A DNA stretch of 64,000 nucleotides. Source: an uncultured Bacteroidia bacterium. Its GTDB lineage: Bacteria; Bacteroidota; Bacteroidia; Bacteroidales; UBA932. Both the position numbers and the translations under genes were made by a program. This document shows, in pieces, positions 25,363 to 34,162 of this stretch. Below the pieces are notes generated by a model. That model saw nothing but the letters and a program-made list of their open reading frames with translations. It did no database searches and was not told the origin of the DNA. Numbering within the stretch: position 1 is the first letter of the stretch; each line of letters begins with the position of its first letter. The DNA is taken from positions 124,001 through 188,000 of the forward strand of contig CACZZF010000004.1 of assembly GCA_902785575.1 (NCBI GenBank), given 5' to 3'.

Positions 25363-26139
25363 TTATTCCCACTGGTAAACCTTTATCCAGTCAACACGTA
25401 GCTCGGAAGGAAACTCCTCGGGCTTGTCAGCCTTTCCGACCCAGTTGCCTTCAAGCTGGTTGGAGAGGATGAAATAGAAAGGATAGTTAGGCCAAGGGAA
25501 CTGCTTCTCCTTGCCTTCCACACGGGGATAGGTCATGGTCTTGAACCCGTTAGTGTAGGTGCAGATGCTATCCGGATACACTTCGGCGGCATAGATATTC
25601 CAGTCGTTATTGGTGATAGGACCTGTTCCGTAGTTTTTAGGATCAGTGCGGCTCACATCCAGGGAATAACGGGAATGGACGGTCTGATACACGAAGTCAT
25701 CGTGGTTAAGGTGCTCCATGATGTCGATTTCCGCGTAGTCACCTTCCGCGGCGCCTCCATCAGGCATAAGCCAGAGGGCGGGCCAGAAGCCTTGGACGTC
25801 GTTGAACTTGGCCCTGATCTCGAATTTCGCCATCTTGAAAGACTTCTTTCCCACACTCTTTATTCCTCCGGTGACGAAGGCGGTGGTGTCATTCGAGGAG
25901 CCGTCGTTGATTTTCCCGAGAAGGACCAGCTGTCCGTCCTCAATGAACGCCAGGTCTTCCCGGAGTGACATCATATTGTTCCAGTCTCCCTTGCCGTTAG
26001 GTACCCTTTCCCAAATGGTCTCGTCGATGGCGGGCCCATTGAAATCTTCGGTCCAGACAAGTTTCCAGCCAGGCTCTTTCGTGCATGCCACAAGCGAAGC
26101 CGCGACAAGTAAACCCCAGAATAATCTTCTCATATTCAT
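25363..26139 (-). CDS. GH16 endo-beta-glucanase lipoprotein
   Basis: 258 residues, a compact GH16 enzyme with lipobox LVACT (Cys19), probably surface-anchored. The retaining active site is AEIDIMEHL, with Glu137 as nucleophile, Asp139 as helper and Glu142 as acid/base. The extra Met in EIDIME (ExDxxE) marks the laminarinase/beta-1,3-glucanase-type beta-bulge, in contrast to the regular ExDxE strand of lichenases. FWPALWLMP and WNIYAAEVYPDSI are other family marks. It is the third gene of the susC-susD-GH16 operon (12-bp gaps throughout), so it likely makes the first cuts in a beta-1,3- or mixed-linkage glucan for import. The glycan is inferred from the family. Confidence 0.93.
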   Translation of the reverse strand: MNMRRLFWGLLVAASLVACTKEPGWKLVWTEDFNGPAIDETIWERVPNGKGDWNNMMSLREDLAFIEDGQLVLLGKINDGSSNDTTAFVTGGIKSVGKKSFKMAKFEIRAKFNDVQGFWPALWLMPDGGAAEGDYAEIDIMEHLNHDDFVYQTVHSRYSLDVSRTDPKNYGTGPITNNDWNIYAAEVYPDSICTYTNGFKTMTYPRVEGKEKQFPWPNYPFYFILSNQLEGNWVGKADKPEEFPSELRVDWIKVYQWE

Positions 26140-26151
26140 ATGGTTGATTTA

Positions 26152-28170
26152 CTACTCGAGAGCACCCTCAGAGGCCTGGGTCGGCCAGAAAGGATTCTGG
26201 TAAGCCACAGATTTCTCGACGGAACCATCTTCTGAAGTAAGGGTCAGATCCTGGAGACCGTAAGGCTGCAGATAGTAAGCCTTGTGCCATGTGTATCCGT
26301 CGTAGAGCTCGTTGTTATCCATGATGACTCTGAGCGGGCGGACATACTTGCTGTCGGTCCTTGAGGAAATGTTGGCGTCTGACTTGCCGCTGGCGCACTC
26401 AATGAACGCTGATTCAGTGGTCACGTTACCTGCGGCATCCTTCTTCAGGTACTTCTCGTTGTCCTTCAGTGGTCCTCCCCAGAGGTTGCAACCTTCGGGG
26501 ATCCACTTCTCGGTCATGAGGTGGTCGAACGAACGCCAACGGATCAGGTCATCCCAGCGGAAGCCTTCACCAATGAACTCGCAACGACGCTCACGGCGGA
26601 TATTGAACAGGGTGGCGTCAACAAGAGTCTCACCACTGCGTTTGCCCCAGTCATCCTCCTTGGAGAGGTCGGTCGCGGCTATTGTCTTGTTGTAGTCGGG
26701 ATCGACACCGGCGCGGGTCCTGATAGCCTTCCAGTAGGTGTCAGCCTTTCCACCAATGTTGCCATTCTTCTCGTAGTACGCCTCGATGTAGTTGAGGTAA
26801 GCCTCGGCCGCGCGGTAGAGAATCTGGTCGTTGGTCGCGATAAGTCCAGAAGTCGAGAAAGCCGGATCGTAGCTGTAGTGCTTGCGGATACGGAAGCCAG
26901 TCACGTCCCTATGCTCAGGCTGCTCAAGGAATTCCGGAGCGATGAACAGGCTTGCTTCTCCGTTTGAATACCACTCAAGGTCTCCGTTGTTGAACACGAA
27001 GAGCTGCAACCTCTCATCACGACCTTCCTGCTGGAGATCCAAAGTCTCATCTCCCTTGTAGCCGGAATCAGCGGCGTAGATCGGCAGACCGTTAGCCATA
27101 AGGAAGCCATCGACATGGCTGCGGGTAGGACCACAGGCTCCTCCCTCACGGATATATGAAGGCATGGCGGTGGTCACGCCAAGGTCAACACTGTACTCCC
27201 TGTAAAGGAGAACCTCGTCTATACCACTGGCATCAGGCTGGTAGAACATCTCGAAATAAGGGTTCCAACCATAGATTTGCTGTTTGCCGGTGTCGGGGTT
27301 CATCACGTGGGAGTTGGATGTCAGCTTATGGGCATCGGCGACCTGCTCGGCGGCGGAGAGGCACTGATCAAGGAAGAAGCTGACCTCGCCGTCGATATTG
27401 AAGGACTTGCCTGAGTTCTTGGAGGCTCCGGGCCAGTTGGGATCGCCGGGAACACGTCCGGAACCCTTATGATACTTTTCGAAAGTAGCCTCGAAAAGGG
27501 CGACGCGGGACTTGATCAAGAGAGCGAGGTCCTTGGTTATCCTGTTCTTGGCTCCGTTGCCAAGAAGACTGATGGCCTTGTCGAGGTCTGACAAGATGAA
27601 GCGGGCGACCTCATTACGAGGAGCGCGTTTGCTGGCCTCGACCAAAACATCATTGTCATCCGGAAGGACATTCTCGATGATCGGGAAGTCTCCGAAAGTA
27701 CGGAGGGCATAGAAATAGGCCTGCGCGCGCATCACGTACATCTCACCGACATACTGGTTTACATCGCTGCCTGAGAGTGTTCCAGCTTCCATTTTCGGAA
27801 GAACCTGCTCGAAGAAATAGTTGCAGATCCTAATCCTGGAAAATGCGGTGGAGGTGTTCTGGCCGGCAGGCACGAGAAAACGACCGTTACTGGAGGAGAA
27901 ATACCGCAGGGTAGTGCTGTTGTCAGAACCTCCTCTGACAAGGTTGTCAGTGCTTGCATCCTCCCAGATAGGTCCGACATTCCAGTTGTTTCGGTATGTT
28001 GTGAAGAATGTCTCGTAATAATTCACGGTGTAAGCCGCCAGCTCGTCGGCTGTCTTGAAATACTTCTCGGGCGTGATATTGGTGATAGGCTGCCTGTCCA
28101 GGAAGTCATTACAACCGGCTGAGAGAAGAAGGGTCGCGGCGGATACTATAAGTATAAATATCTTTTTCAT
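26152..28170 (-). CDS. SusD/RagB-family surface glycan-binding lipoprotein
   Basis: 672 residues, long for a SusD protein. The signal ends in lipobox LSAGC (Cys20), followed by NDFLDRQPITNITPEKYF, the standard SusD opening. Helical TPR-type repeats and the C-terminal SusD segment (RRERRCEFIGEGFRWDDLIR) are both present. It caps the SusC transporter and binds oligosaccharides at the cell surface. It lies 12 bp after susC and 12 bp before GH16. The ligand cannot be read from the sequence; the GH16 and GH116 neighbours favour a beta-glucan. Confidence 0.97.
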   Translation of the reverse strand: MKKIFILIVSAATLLLSAGCNDFLDRQPITNITPEKYFKTADELAAYTVNYYETFFTTYRNNWNVGPIWEDASTDNLVRGGSDNSTTLRYFSSSNGRFLVPAGQNTSTAFSRIRICNYFFEQVLPKMEAGTLSGSDVNQYVGEMYVMRAQAYFYALRTFGDFPIIENVLPDDNDVLVEASKRAPRNEVARFILSDLDKAISLLGNGAKNRITKDLALLIKSRVALFEATFEKYHKGSGRVPGDPNWPGASKNSGKSFNIDGEVSFFLDQCLSAAEQVADAHKLTSNSHVMNPDTGKQQIYGWNPYFEMFYQPDASGIDEVLLYREYSVDLGVTTAMPSYIREGGACGPTRSHVDGFLMANGLPIYAADSGYKGDETLDLQQEGRDERLQLFVFNNGDLEWYSNGEASLFIAPEFLEQPEHRDVTGFRIRKHYSYDPAFSTSGLIATNDQILYRAAEAYLNYIEAYYEKNGNIGGKADTYWKAIRTRAGVDPDYNKTIAATDLSKEDDWGKRSGETLVDATLFNIRRERRCEFIGEGFRWDDLIRWRSFDHLMTEKWIPEGCNLWGGPLKDNEKYLKKDAAGNVTTESAFIECASGKSDANISSRTDSKYVRPLRVIMDNNELYDGYTWHKAYYLQPYGLQDLTLTSEDGSVEKSVAYQNPFWPTQASEGALE

Positions 28171-28182
28171 GTCTTTCGCGTT

Positions 28183-31100
28183 TTAGAAGTTGATATTGAC
28201 ACCGAAAGAGTAGGTCTTCATGAGAGGATAGACCTTTCCGTCTCCCCAGTCTCCACCGATTGTCTCAGGATCGAAGATCTTCGTCATCTTGGTGAGTGTG
28301 AAGAGATTCTCAGCGGATGTGTAGAAACGTACCGAGGACAATCCGATTGAATCAGTCCATTTTCTTGGAAGGGTGTATCCAAGCTGGATGTTCTTCAAAC
28401 GGATGTAGGCGGCGTTCTGAAGGTATCTTGTGGAACGCTCCTGGTTTTTCGAGTTACCGTTGAACGTGGGTCTCGGGTAGTAAGCGCCAGTGTTGGCACC
28501 AAGCTCATCTCCCTCGGGGCGCCAGAAGTCCCAGTGCTCCACGAATGCGGCGGACTGCCACATGCCGCCACTGGTACCGAACATATAAGGTCCGGCGCAC
28601 CAGTAGTCACGTTTGCCGACTCCCTGGAAGTAGGCTCTGAGGTCAATGCCCTTCCAAGCGGCGTCAAGAGTGATACCGAAGTTGTATCTCGGGGTGTTGT
28701 TACCGATGATGGAGAGATCGCCGTGATCATCAAGGGTGTTGGATCCCTGGTTGACCTTGCCGTCTCCTGTGATATCCTTGTACATCAAATCACCGGCGCT
28801 CCAGCCAGATCCCCAGGAAGGACGGTTGCTCTGGAGCCAGGAATCCATCTCGGCCTGAGTTTGGGCGAGATTGTCGGCCTGGTAACCCCAGATCTCACCG
28901 ATCTTGCGGCCCACATAGTAGGTAGAAAGGGAGTTGGTCTTGTTAGGATAGCGGGTGATTTCCTGCATCGCGTCAGAGACGACGGCGCGGATACCATAGG
29001 AGAAGTCCTTGCCGATCTGGTCACGCCATGAGACCTCGAGTTCCCAACCGTTCGACTTCATATCCGCGTTGTTGACCTTAGGAACACTTGCTCCGAGGGC
29101 GGCAGGAAGCTCAGGCGCGGGACCGACCATGTTCAGAGTGTTGCGCAGGAAGTAGTCGAACGTGAGGTTGAACCTTCCATTCAATGCGGTGATGTCGATA
29201 CCGGCATCCCAGGTCTCGATGGTCTCCCAAGTCATAATGGTGGAAAGGATTCCGGGTAAGGAAGCCACATTCGGTTTAGCGCCATTGAGAAGCCACACAC
29301 CGCCAGCCGTGGAGACAGGCATGGTCTGGTAGAACGGGTACCAGCTGTTGGTGTTGGTGTTACCGAGCCTACCGTAGGAAGCGCGGAGCTTGAGGGTGCT
29401 TATGTTATTGGCAAGCGATCCGAAGAAACCTTCCTTCGCGATGTTCCAACCTACAGAGATAGAGGGGAAGAAAGCCCATCTCCTGTCCGCGATGAATCGG
29501 GAGGATCCGTCATAACGGCCGTTCAACTCAAGCATGTACTTGTCCATGTAGTTGTAGTTAAACCTTCCGAAGAAACCGGCCACGGAATTATGCTCACGTC
29601 CACCGGCGATGACAGGGTTGGCTGTGGTCTGGCTAAGGAAAGGAACAGAGAAGTCCACGAGGGTATCTCCGCGGCCACTCATTTCGTCGTACTTGGTCAG
29701 CTCGGCGTTGAAACCGCCCAGGATATGGAAGTTATGTGCTCCTCCGAGGGTCCAGCTGTAGTCTGAATAGAGGTTGGTCGTGAAATAGTCCTGAGTGTAG
29801 CGGTATTCATAAATACGGCTCATTCCTGCCGAAATCGAACCGACACCAGCATCCCATTCGATATAGTACGGCTGGTTATTGGCATCGTAGGCTTGGATAG
29901 GAATAATCACCTGATGGTCGCGGCTTGTGTAGGTCCTCATATTACCCTCAAGGTTGATGCGCCAGTTCTTGATGGGCTCGAAAACAAGGGCCAACTGGTT
30001 GGTGTAGTAGTTCTTCTGTGTGAATTGCTCACCACCTTCTTTCAGGGCAAGGGTTTCCATGCTCGGCATGAGATGGCCGTTGGGGTCATAGACCGGGATA
30101 TTCGGCCAGCGACGGGCGATGTTGTGCATAAACAGACGCCCCTGGTATGTCAGGTAGCTCGGACGGTTATAGTCCTCCCGCACATACTTGTTGGTGTAGT
30201 CCAGACGGGCCCAGTCGGTGAGCTTGGCGCTTATCTTAGAATCCACAGTATAGCGGTTCATCTGGTCCTTTCCCATCTGCAGGAGACCGTTCTGGTTCAT
30301 GAACGAGCCGCTGACACGGTAGTTGATCCTGTCGTTACCGCCACTCACGCTAACGTTGTGGTTGTGAGAGGGGACGTTGTCACCGTAGAAAACCTTGAAC
30401 CAGTCAGTGTTGGCGTTACCCACCGCATATGTACCCCAGCGTCCGTTGGACTGCGCTTCCGTCGTAGTGGTGATCTTTCCGGCGAGAAAATCGTCAACCC
30501 TTTGGACGACCTCCGGTGTGAATTGGGCGGAAGTACCGTCATTGATTCTGGCTCTGTTCCAGTAGCGCACGAACTTGTCGGACCTCATCATCTCGGGGAG
30601 ATGGAGGGCGCTGTTGAAGAGCAAGTTACCAGTATAGGACACGTGAGTCTTGCCGGCCTTTCCGCTCTTGGTGGTGATCAAGATGACACCGAAGGCGGCC
30701 CTTGCTCCGTAGATGGAGGAAGATGCCGCGTCCTTCAGGACAGAGATATTTTCGATGTCGTTCGGGTTGATGGTGTTCATGTCACCCTCAATACCGTCGA
30801 TGAGCACGAGAGGCGCGGCCCTTGAGCCGTCACCGATGGTACCGGTACCACGGACGTTGAAGGTCATGTTCTGGTTGAGCTCACCACCACCGGTGGTTAC
30901 GTTGAAGTTAAGGCCCGGAATCTGACCCTGGAGGGCTTGGGACACGGTCTGTACAGGACGGGACTCGAACACGTCGGAATCCACCATACTGACCGCACCG
31001 GTCACATTTACCTTTTTCTGTACACCATAACCTACAACTACAGACTCTTCTATGGAAAGTTTGTCTTCGTTGAGGATAATGTTCAAAGGTGATCCGTTCC

Positions 31101-31404
31101 ATACGATTTCAGTAGGAAGGTATCCGACTGAAGATACCTCGAGGACATCCCCCGGTTTGGCCTGGGGAAGGGTGAAACGCCCGTTAACATCGGTCGAGGT
31201 TCCCTTCAGGGTTCCCTTGATAAGGACAGCGGCTCCAATTACGGGAAGTCCTTCCTCATCCACGACAACTCCCGAACAGGTCTGGTTTTGCTGGACCTGG
31301 ACGGAAGAATCGTTTCCGGCGGCGAGGGCCGTGGATAGCCATCCTCCTGATACGATTGCCGCTACCGCGAGCAAAAGACCAGTCTTTAAAGATGATTTGA
31401 TCAT
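28183..31404 (-). CDS. SusC/RagA-type TonB-dependent outer-membrane transporter
   Basis: 1073 residues. Signal peptide (to about residue 29, STALA), then a carboxypeptidase-D-regulatory-like domain (SGVVVDEEGLPVIGAAVLIK), the TonB-dependent plug (SVVVGYGVQKKVNVTGAV, GTIGDGSRAAPLVLIDGIEG, SSIYGARAAFGVILITTKSG) and a 22-strand barrel that ends in the aromatic YSFGVNINF. It imports oligosaccharides with energy from TonB-ExbBD. There is no anti-sigma-binding (STN) extension, so it is not a self-signalling transporter. First gene of the operon; a palindrome sits in its leader and a terminator of the upstream gene precedes it. No hybrid two-component or SusR-like regulator lies next to this locus in the window. 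Confidence 0.98.
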   Translation of the reverse strand: MIKSSLKTGLLLAVAAIVSGGWLSTALAAGNDSSVQVQQNQTCSGVVVDEEGLPVIGAAVLIKGTLKGTSTDVNGRFTLPQAKPGDVLEVSSVGYLPTEIVWNGSPLNIILNEDKLSIEESVVVGYGVQKKVNVTGAVSMVDSDVFESRPVQTVSQALQGQIPGLNFNVTTGGGELNQNMTFNVRGTGTIGDGSRAAPLVLIDGIEGDMNTINPNDIENISVLKDAASSSIYGARAAFGVILITTKSGKAGKTHVSYTGNLLFNSALHLPEMMRSDKFVRYWNRARINDGTSAQFTPEVVQRVDDFLAGKITTTTEAQSNGRWGTYAVGNANTDWFKVFYGDNVPSHNHNVSVSGGNDRINYRVSGSFMNQNGLLQMGKDQMNRYTVDSKISAKLTDWARLDYTNKYVREDYNRPSYLTYQGRLFMHNIARRWPNIPVYDPNGHLMPSMETLALKEGGEQFTQKNYYTNQLALVFEPIKNWRINLEGNMRTYTSRDHQVIIPIQAYDANNQPYYIEWDAGVGSISAGMSRIYEYRYTQDYFTTNLYSDYSWTLGGAHNFHILGGFNAELTKYDEMSGRGDTLVDFSVPFLSQTTANPVIAGGREHNSVAGFFGRFNYNYMDKYMLELNGRYDGSSRFIADRRWAFFPSISVGWNIAKEGFFGSLANNISTLKLRASYGRLGNTNTNSWYPFYQTMPVSTAGGVWLLNGAKPNVASLPGILSTIMTWETIETWDAGIDITALNGRFNLTFDYFLRNTLNMVGPAPELPAALGASVPKVNNADMKSNGWELEVSWRDQIGKDFSYGIRAVVSDAMQEITRYPNKTNSLSTYYVGRKIGEIWGYQADNLAQTQAEMDSWLQSNRPSWGSGWSAGDLMYKDITGDGKVNQGSNTLDDHGDLSIIGNNTPRYNFGITLDAAWKGIDLRAYFQGVGKRDYWCAGPYMFGTSGGMWQSAAFVEHWDFWRPEGDELGANTGAYYPRPTFNGNSKNQERSTRYLQNAAYIRLKNIQLGYTLPRKWTDSIGLSSVRFYTSAENLFTLTKMTKIFDPETIGGDWGDGKVYPLMKTYSFGVNINF

Positions 31405-31431
31405 AAGATTGGATAATAAAATAGAAGTGGT

Positions 31432-31445
31432 TTATTAGCTAATAA
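31432..31445. promoter_or_regulatory. Palindrome in the susC leader
   Basis: TTATTAGCTAATAA is a perfect 14-bp palindrome 28-41 bp upstream of the susC ATG and downstream of the probable promoter. It could be an operator; it could also be an AT-rich chance match. Confidence 0.3.
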
Positions 31446-31470
31446 TAAATCGTTTTATATATAATAAGCG

Positions 31471-31478
31471 CAAAGTAA
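31471..31478 (-). promoter_or_regulatory. Probable -7 element for the susC operon
   Basis: On the minus strand TTACTTTG differs from TAnnTTTG by one base and is followed by GC. It lies 67 bp upstream of the susC ATG, after the terminator of the upstream gene. Weak by sequence, supported by position. Confidence 0.4.
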
Positions 31479-31493
31479 GGAAAAAAAACGAAA

Positions 31494-31527
31494 CAAAAAA
31501 AGGGGAACTTAAAAAATTCCCCCTTTT
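31494..31527 (-). terminator. Rho-independent terminator of the transglutaminase-like gene
   Basis: Read on the minus strand, AAAAGGGGGAA pairs with TTCCCCTTTT across an AT-rich loop and is followed by a T run. It lies 43 bp after the stop at 31570 and separates this gene from susC. Confidence 0.8.
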
Positions 31528-31569
31528 GATCAAGTAATTTATTCTTTTTATAATGGAATAACCGCCCTA

Positions 31570-34095
31570 TTAGAGTTTGGCCACCGCCCCAAGCAACTGG
31601 TCTCCGAGGCCAATTGTATACCCTTCGGTCTTGAAGAATACCCTGTTGAAGGTGTCGGCGATCATTACTCTGGGCATCGTTCCTTCAAGCATGGATTTTG
31701 GGGCGATCCCGAACTGGACATTTGAAGGCATTCTTGATGAATAGTCCTTGAGCCAGTCGAGCCCTTCTTCGGAGGTAAGCAGCATGATCGGTCTGCCCCA
31801 TTTCTCAAGTCCTTCCTTGGCGGCTATTATGTCGTTGACAGCATGAACTGACGGCTCGTGACGAGGTGTCAGGAATCCGATGACATAGACTCCGCGTCCG
31901 GTTGATGACAGAACAGAAACCGGATCGGAACCTGCCGCTTTCCAGTATCTTGTCTCAGAATCGAACTCGCCGATAACACTAAGTTTGTCATCCGGAATCT
32001 CTATAATAAGATCAAGAGTGGTTGTTTTTCCTTCCTCTATAGAGAACTTCTTAAGAGTCACAGGCACGCTTCCATCGGAAAGACGGTTTCCGCTTACGAG
32101 GACATATTCACCAGTGTCGAGACTGGCGCCTTTCTTGAACACATTAGCCCAGCTGACTCCGCCGCCCATGTCTACCTGGCCCTCATCGAAAGTCAAAAGG
32201 CTGGTCCGGCCGTCATTTATCTTGCTGATTGTGAAGTTGCTGTAATAGCCCGGGTTGGCGAGTGTGGCTGTGGGAACGTAATTAAGGACCAGGGTGCCGG
32301 TCGGGGTGACAGTTTCCTTGGCCGACTCGAAATCCACGTCAATCCATGTTCCCGGGACAGAAGCGTACTGGACCTTCCCCGTCACGGGATCTTTCCTGGC
32401 GTCAATGCCAAGAGTCCTGGCCAGGGACACAAAGAATATCTCCCTTGATTTGACATCAGCCAGTCTGGATTTGAACACACCTATCGGAGACATTGTGATC
32501 CTCCAGGCTTTGGTGTCGTTGACTAGGTTAATGTTGTCCTTCGTCCATTTGATGAGGTTTGCCGGATTGGACAAGCTGGCCTGTTCTTCGGCGCTAAGAG
32601 CGTTCTTGAAGAAGCTCTTGTATGGAGTCAGAAACTCGTTCGCTACCCTGGGACAAAGAATGGAACCATCTGATTGATAGCTATCTTCAAGAATTTCCCT
32701 GGTGACATCGATCATATCCTTGTCGGAGAGGGAGCCAAGAAGGTCAAGCGCCCTCTGGTCCGGATGAGCCGCGAGGAAACCCTCGATCACATCATGATTC
32801 CCGGCCGCTTTGGATATGAACTTTCCGGCGGGCGTGCCGTCATCCTTGGCGAAAGTGGCCATGAAGGACTTGCGTACAAGATCCTCCTGGGCGGTTCGGA
32901 TCTCGTTGGCTTTCTTTTGCTCAGGAGTGACCTCGGGAATATTGGCGCTCTCCGGAGGAGGGACTATCATCATGCTGACAGACTCCGTCGGATGGTCTTT
33001 GCAGATCACGACTGTGACCAGGGAATCCTTTCCGAACGAGACCTTTGAATATCCGTACATCCCATCTTTGGACGCCCATGCGAGCATATCTCCCTTGCCG
33101 GCGGTCAGGAAGGTCTTGCCGTCTTTGTCCGTGTATTTGGCGAGAGCCGGATAAAATTCGGCGTAGTTGTAGATGCCGAAGTCGACAAGCGCGCTGTCAA
33201 CAGGAGTACCGTCTTCGTTCTTTACGATGAAGTCCACCCTGGCTGTCTTCGCATAATTGTCTATAAGGTTGATCTCGGTGAAGTTTGATCCTTCCATAAC
33301 CTTCTCTTCCGGACCATCATAGCGTCCGAATACCCTGGTGTGCATCAGCATGCCACGGCTTGCCGGGGCGTTGAACCATCCCAGGTTGAGGACAGCCTCC
33401 GGTTCACAAGCACCCATGAAATACCATTCCCCGTCAGCCCAGGCCTCTACCCAAGCGTGGTTGTCATCGGAATGGGCCCATCTGGGAGTGTAGACCTGAC
33501 GGGCTGGGATACCGACCGAGCGGAGGGCCGCCACGGTGAAGGTTGATTCTTCTCCGCATCGTCCGAGGGTACTCCTCGCGCTTGAAAGGGGGGAGAGGGT
33601 TCTGGCGTCAGACGGCTTATAAGTCAGTTTCTCATGACACCAGTGGTTGACCTCGAGGATGGCGTCCTTCATGGCCATACCCTGGATACGAGGCTTTATC
33701 TCCTTGGCGAACACAACTCTGGAACTATCCAGATCCTCGTTATTGACCCTTATAGGCAGGACGAAGTGCCTGAATTCCCGCTCCGGAACATTCCATCCCA
33801 TCTCGTCACGGGTGGCGAGGGATGACTGGACATTCTTTAAATAATAATCCGTGGTGTAGTCAGTGAAATCGGCCAGAGGCATATAGGCGTAAAGGAACTG
33901 TAGAGCCTCTTTCTCAGCTGTCGTGATGATAAGGTCGTCGACTTTGTAGAAATCCTTGAGATTCCCGGGGCCGTCAAGGCGTTCTTGAAGGTCCTTCTCC
34001 ATCTGGCGACGGTAGCCTGGATCGTTTACCAAATGCCGAACCTCGCATGAGGATAAAACCACGAAAGAAAGGAGGATAAGGAGATAATTTCTCAT
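31570..34095 (-). CDS. Transglutaminase-like lipoprotein with thioredoxin-like C-terminus
   Basis: 841 residues from the ATG at 34095, which starts a lipoprotein signal (MRNYLLILLSFVVLSSCE, Cys17); a longer frame upstream adds a basic, non-signal stretch. The transglutaminase core is seen in LGRCGEESTF (Cys180) and SDDNHAWVEAW (His213); the usual third-residue region reads WYFMGACEPE. A beta-sandwich domain follows (VDFIVKNEDGTPVDSALVDF), then a helical part, and near the C-terminus a thioredoxin-like segment (GRGVYVIGFLTPRHEP) without CxxC. Such proteins are frequent in Bacteroidota and may act as cysteine peptidases or as binding scaffolds in the periplasm. It has its own promoter and terminator, so it is a single-gene unit. 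Substrate unknown. Confidence 0.85.
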   Translation of the reverse strand: MRNYLLILLSFVVLSSCEVRHLVNDPGYRRQMEKDLQERLDGPGNLKDFYKVDDLIITTAEKEALQFLYAYMPLADFTDYTTDYYLKNVQSSLATRDEMGWNVPEREFRHFVLPIRVNNEDLDSSRVVFAKEIKPRIQGMAMKDAILEVNHWCHEKLTYKPSDARTLSPLSSARSTLGRCGEESTFTVAALRSVGIPARQVYTPRWAHSDDNHAWVEAWADGEWYFMGACEPEAVLNLGWFNAPASRGMLMHTRVFGRYDGPEEKVMEGSNFTEINLIDNYAKTARVDFIVKNEDGTPVDSALVDFGIYNYAEFYPALAKYTDKDGKTFLTAGKGDMLAWASKDGMYGYSKVSFGKDSLVTVVICKDHPTESVSMMIVPPPESANIPEVTPEQKKANEIRTAQEDLVRKSFMATFAKDDGTPAGKFISKAAGNHDVIEGFLAAHPDQRALDLLGSLSDKDMIDVTREILEDSYQSDGSILCPRVANEFLTPYKSFFKNALSAEEQASLSNPANLIKWTKDNINLVNDTKAWRITMSPIGVFKSRLADVKSREIFFVSLARTLGIDARKDPVTGKVQYASVPGTWIDVDFESAKETVTPTGTLVLNYVPTATLANPGYYSNFTISKINDGRTSLLTFDEGQVDMGGGVSWANVFKKGASLDTGEYVLVSGNRLSDGSVPVTLKKFSIEEGKTTTLDLIIEIPDDKLSVIGEFDSETRYWKAAGSDPVSVLSSTGRGVYVIGFLTPRHEPSVHAVNDIIAAKEGLEKWGRPIMLLTSEEGLDWLKDYSSRMPSNVQFGIAPKSMLEGTMPRVMIADTFNRVFFKTEGYTIGLGDQLLGAVAKL

Positions 34096-34118
34096 ATTCA
34101 AATGTGTTGTCAATCTGA

Positions 34119-34126
34119 CAAAGATA
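34119..34126 (-). promoter_or_regulatory. -7 promoter element for the transglutaminase-like gene
   Basis: TATCTTTG on the minus strand fits TAnnTTTG, 23 bp before the ATG at 34095. It forms a divergent pair with the plus-strand box at 34136-34143. Confidence 0.5.
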
Positions 34127-34135
34127 ATAAATTTG

Positions 34136-34143
34136 TAACTTTG
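34136..34143 (+). promoter_or_regulatory. -7 promoter element for the SGNH-SGNH-MBOAT operon
   Basis: TAACTTTG matches TAnnTTTG and lies 19 bp upstream of the ATG at 34163. The -33 region (TCTG at 34114-34117) is a partial match. Confidence 0.5.
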
Positions 34144-34162
34144 CCGCCGCTTTTTCAATCAG

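Noticed and set aside
29893..30825. Antisense frame of 310 codons opposite susC
   Set aside because: Sense strand carries a complete TonB-dependent transporter; no family features in the antisense.
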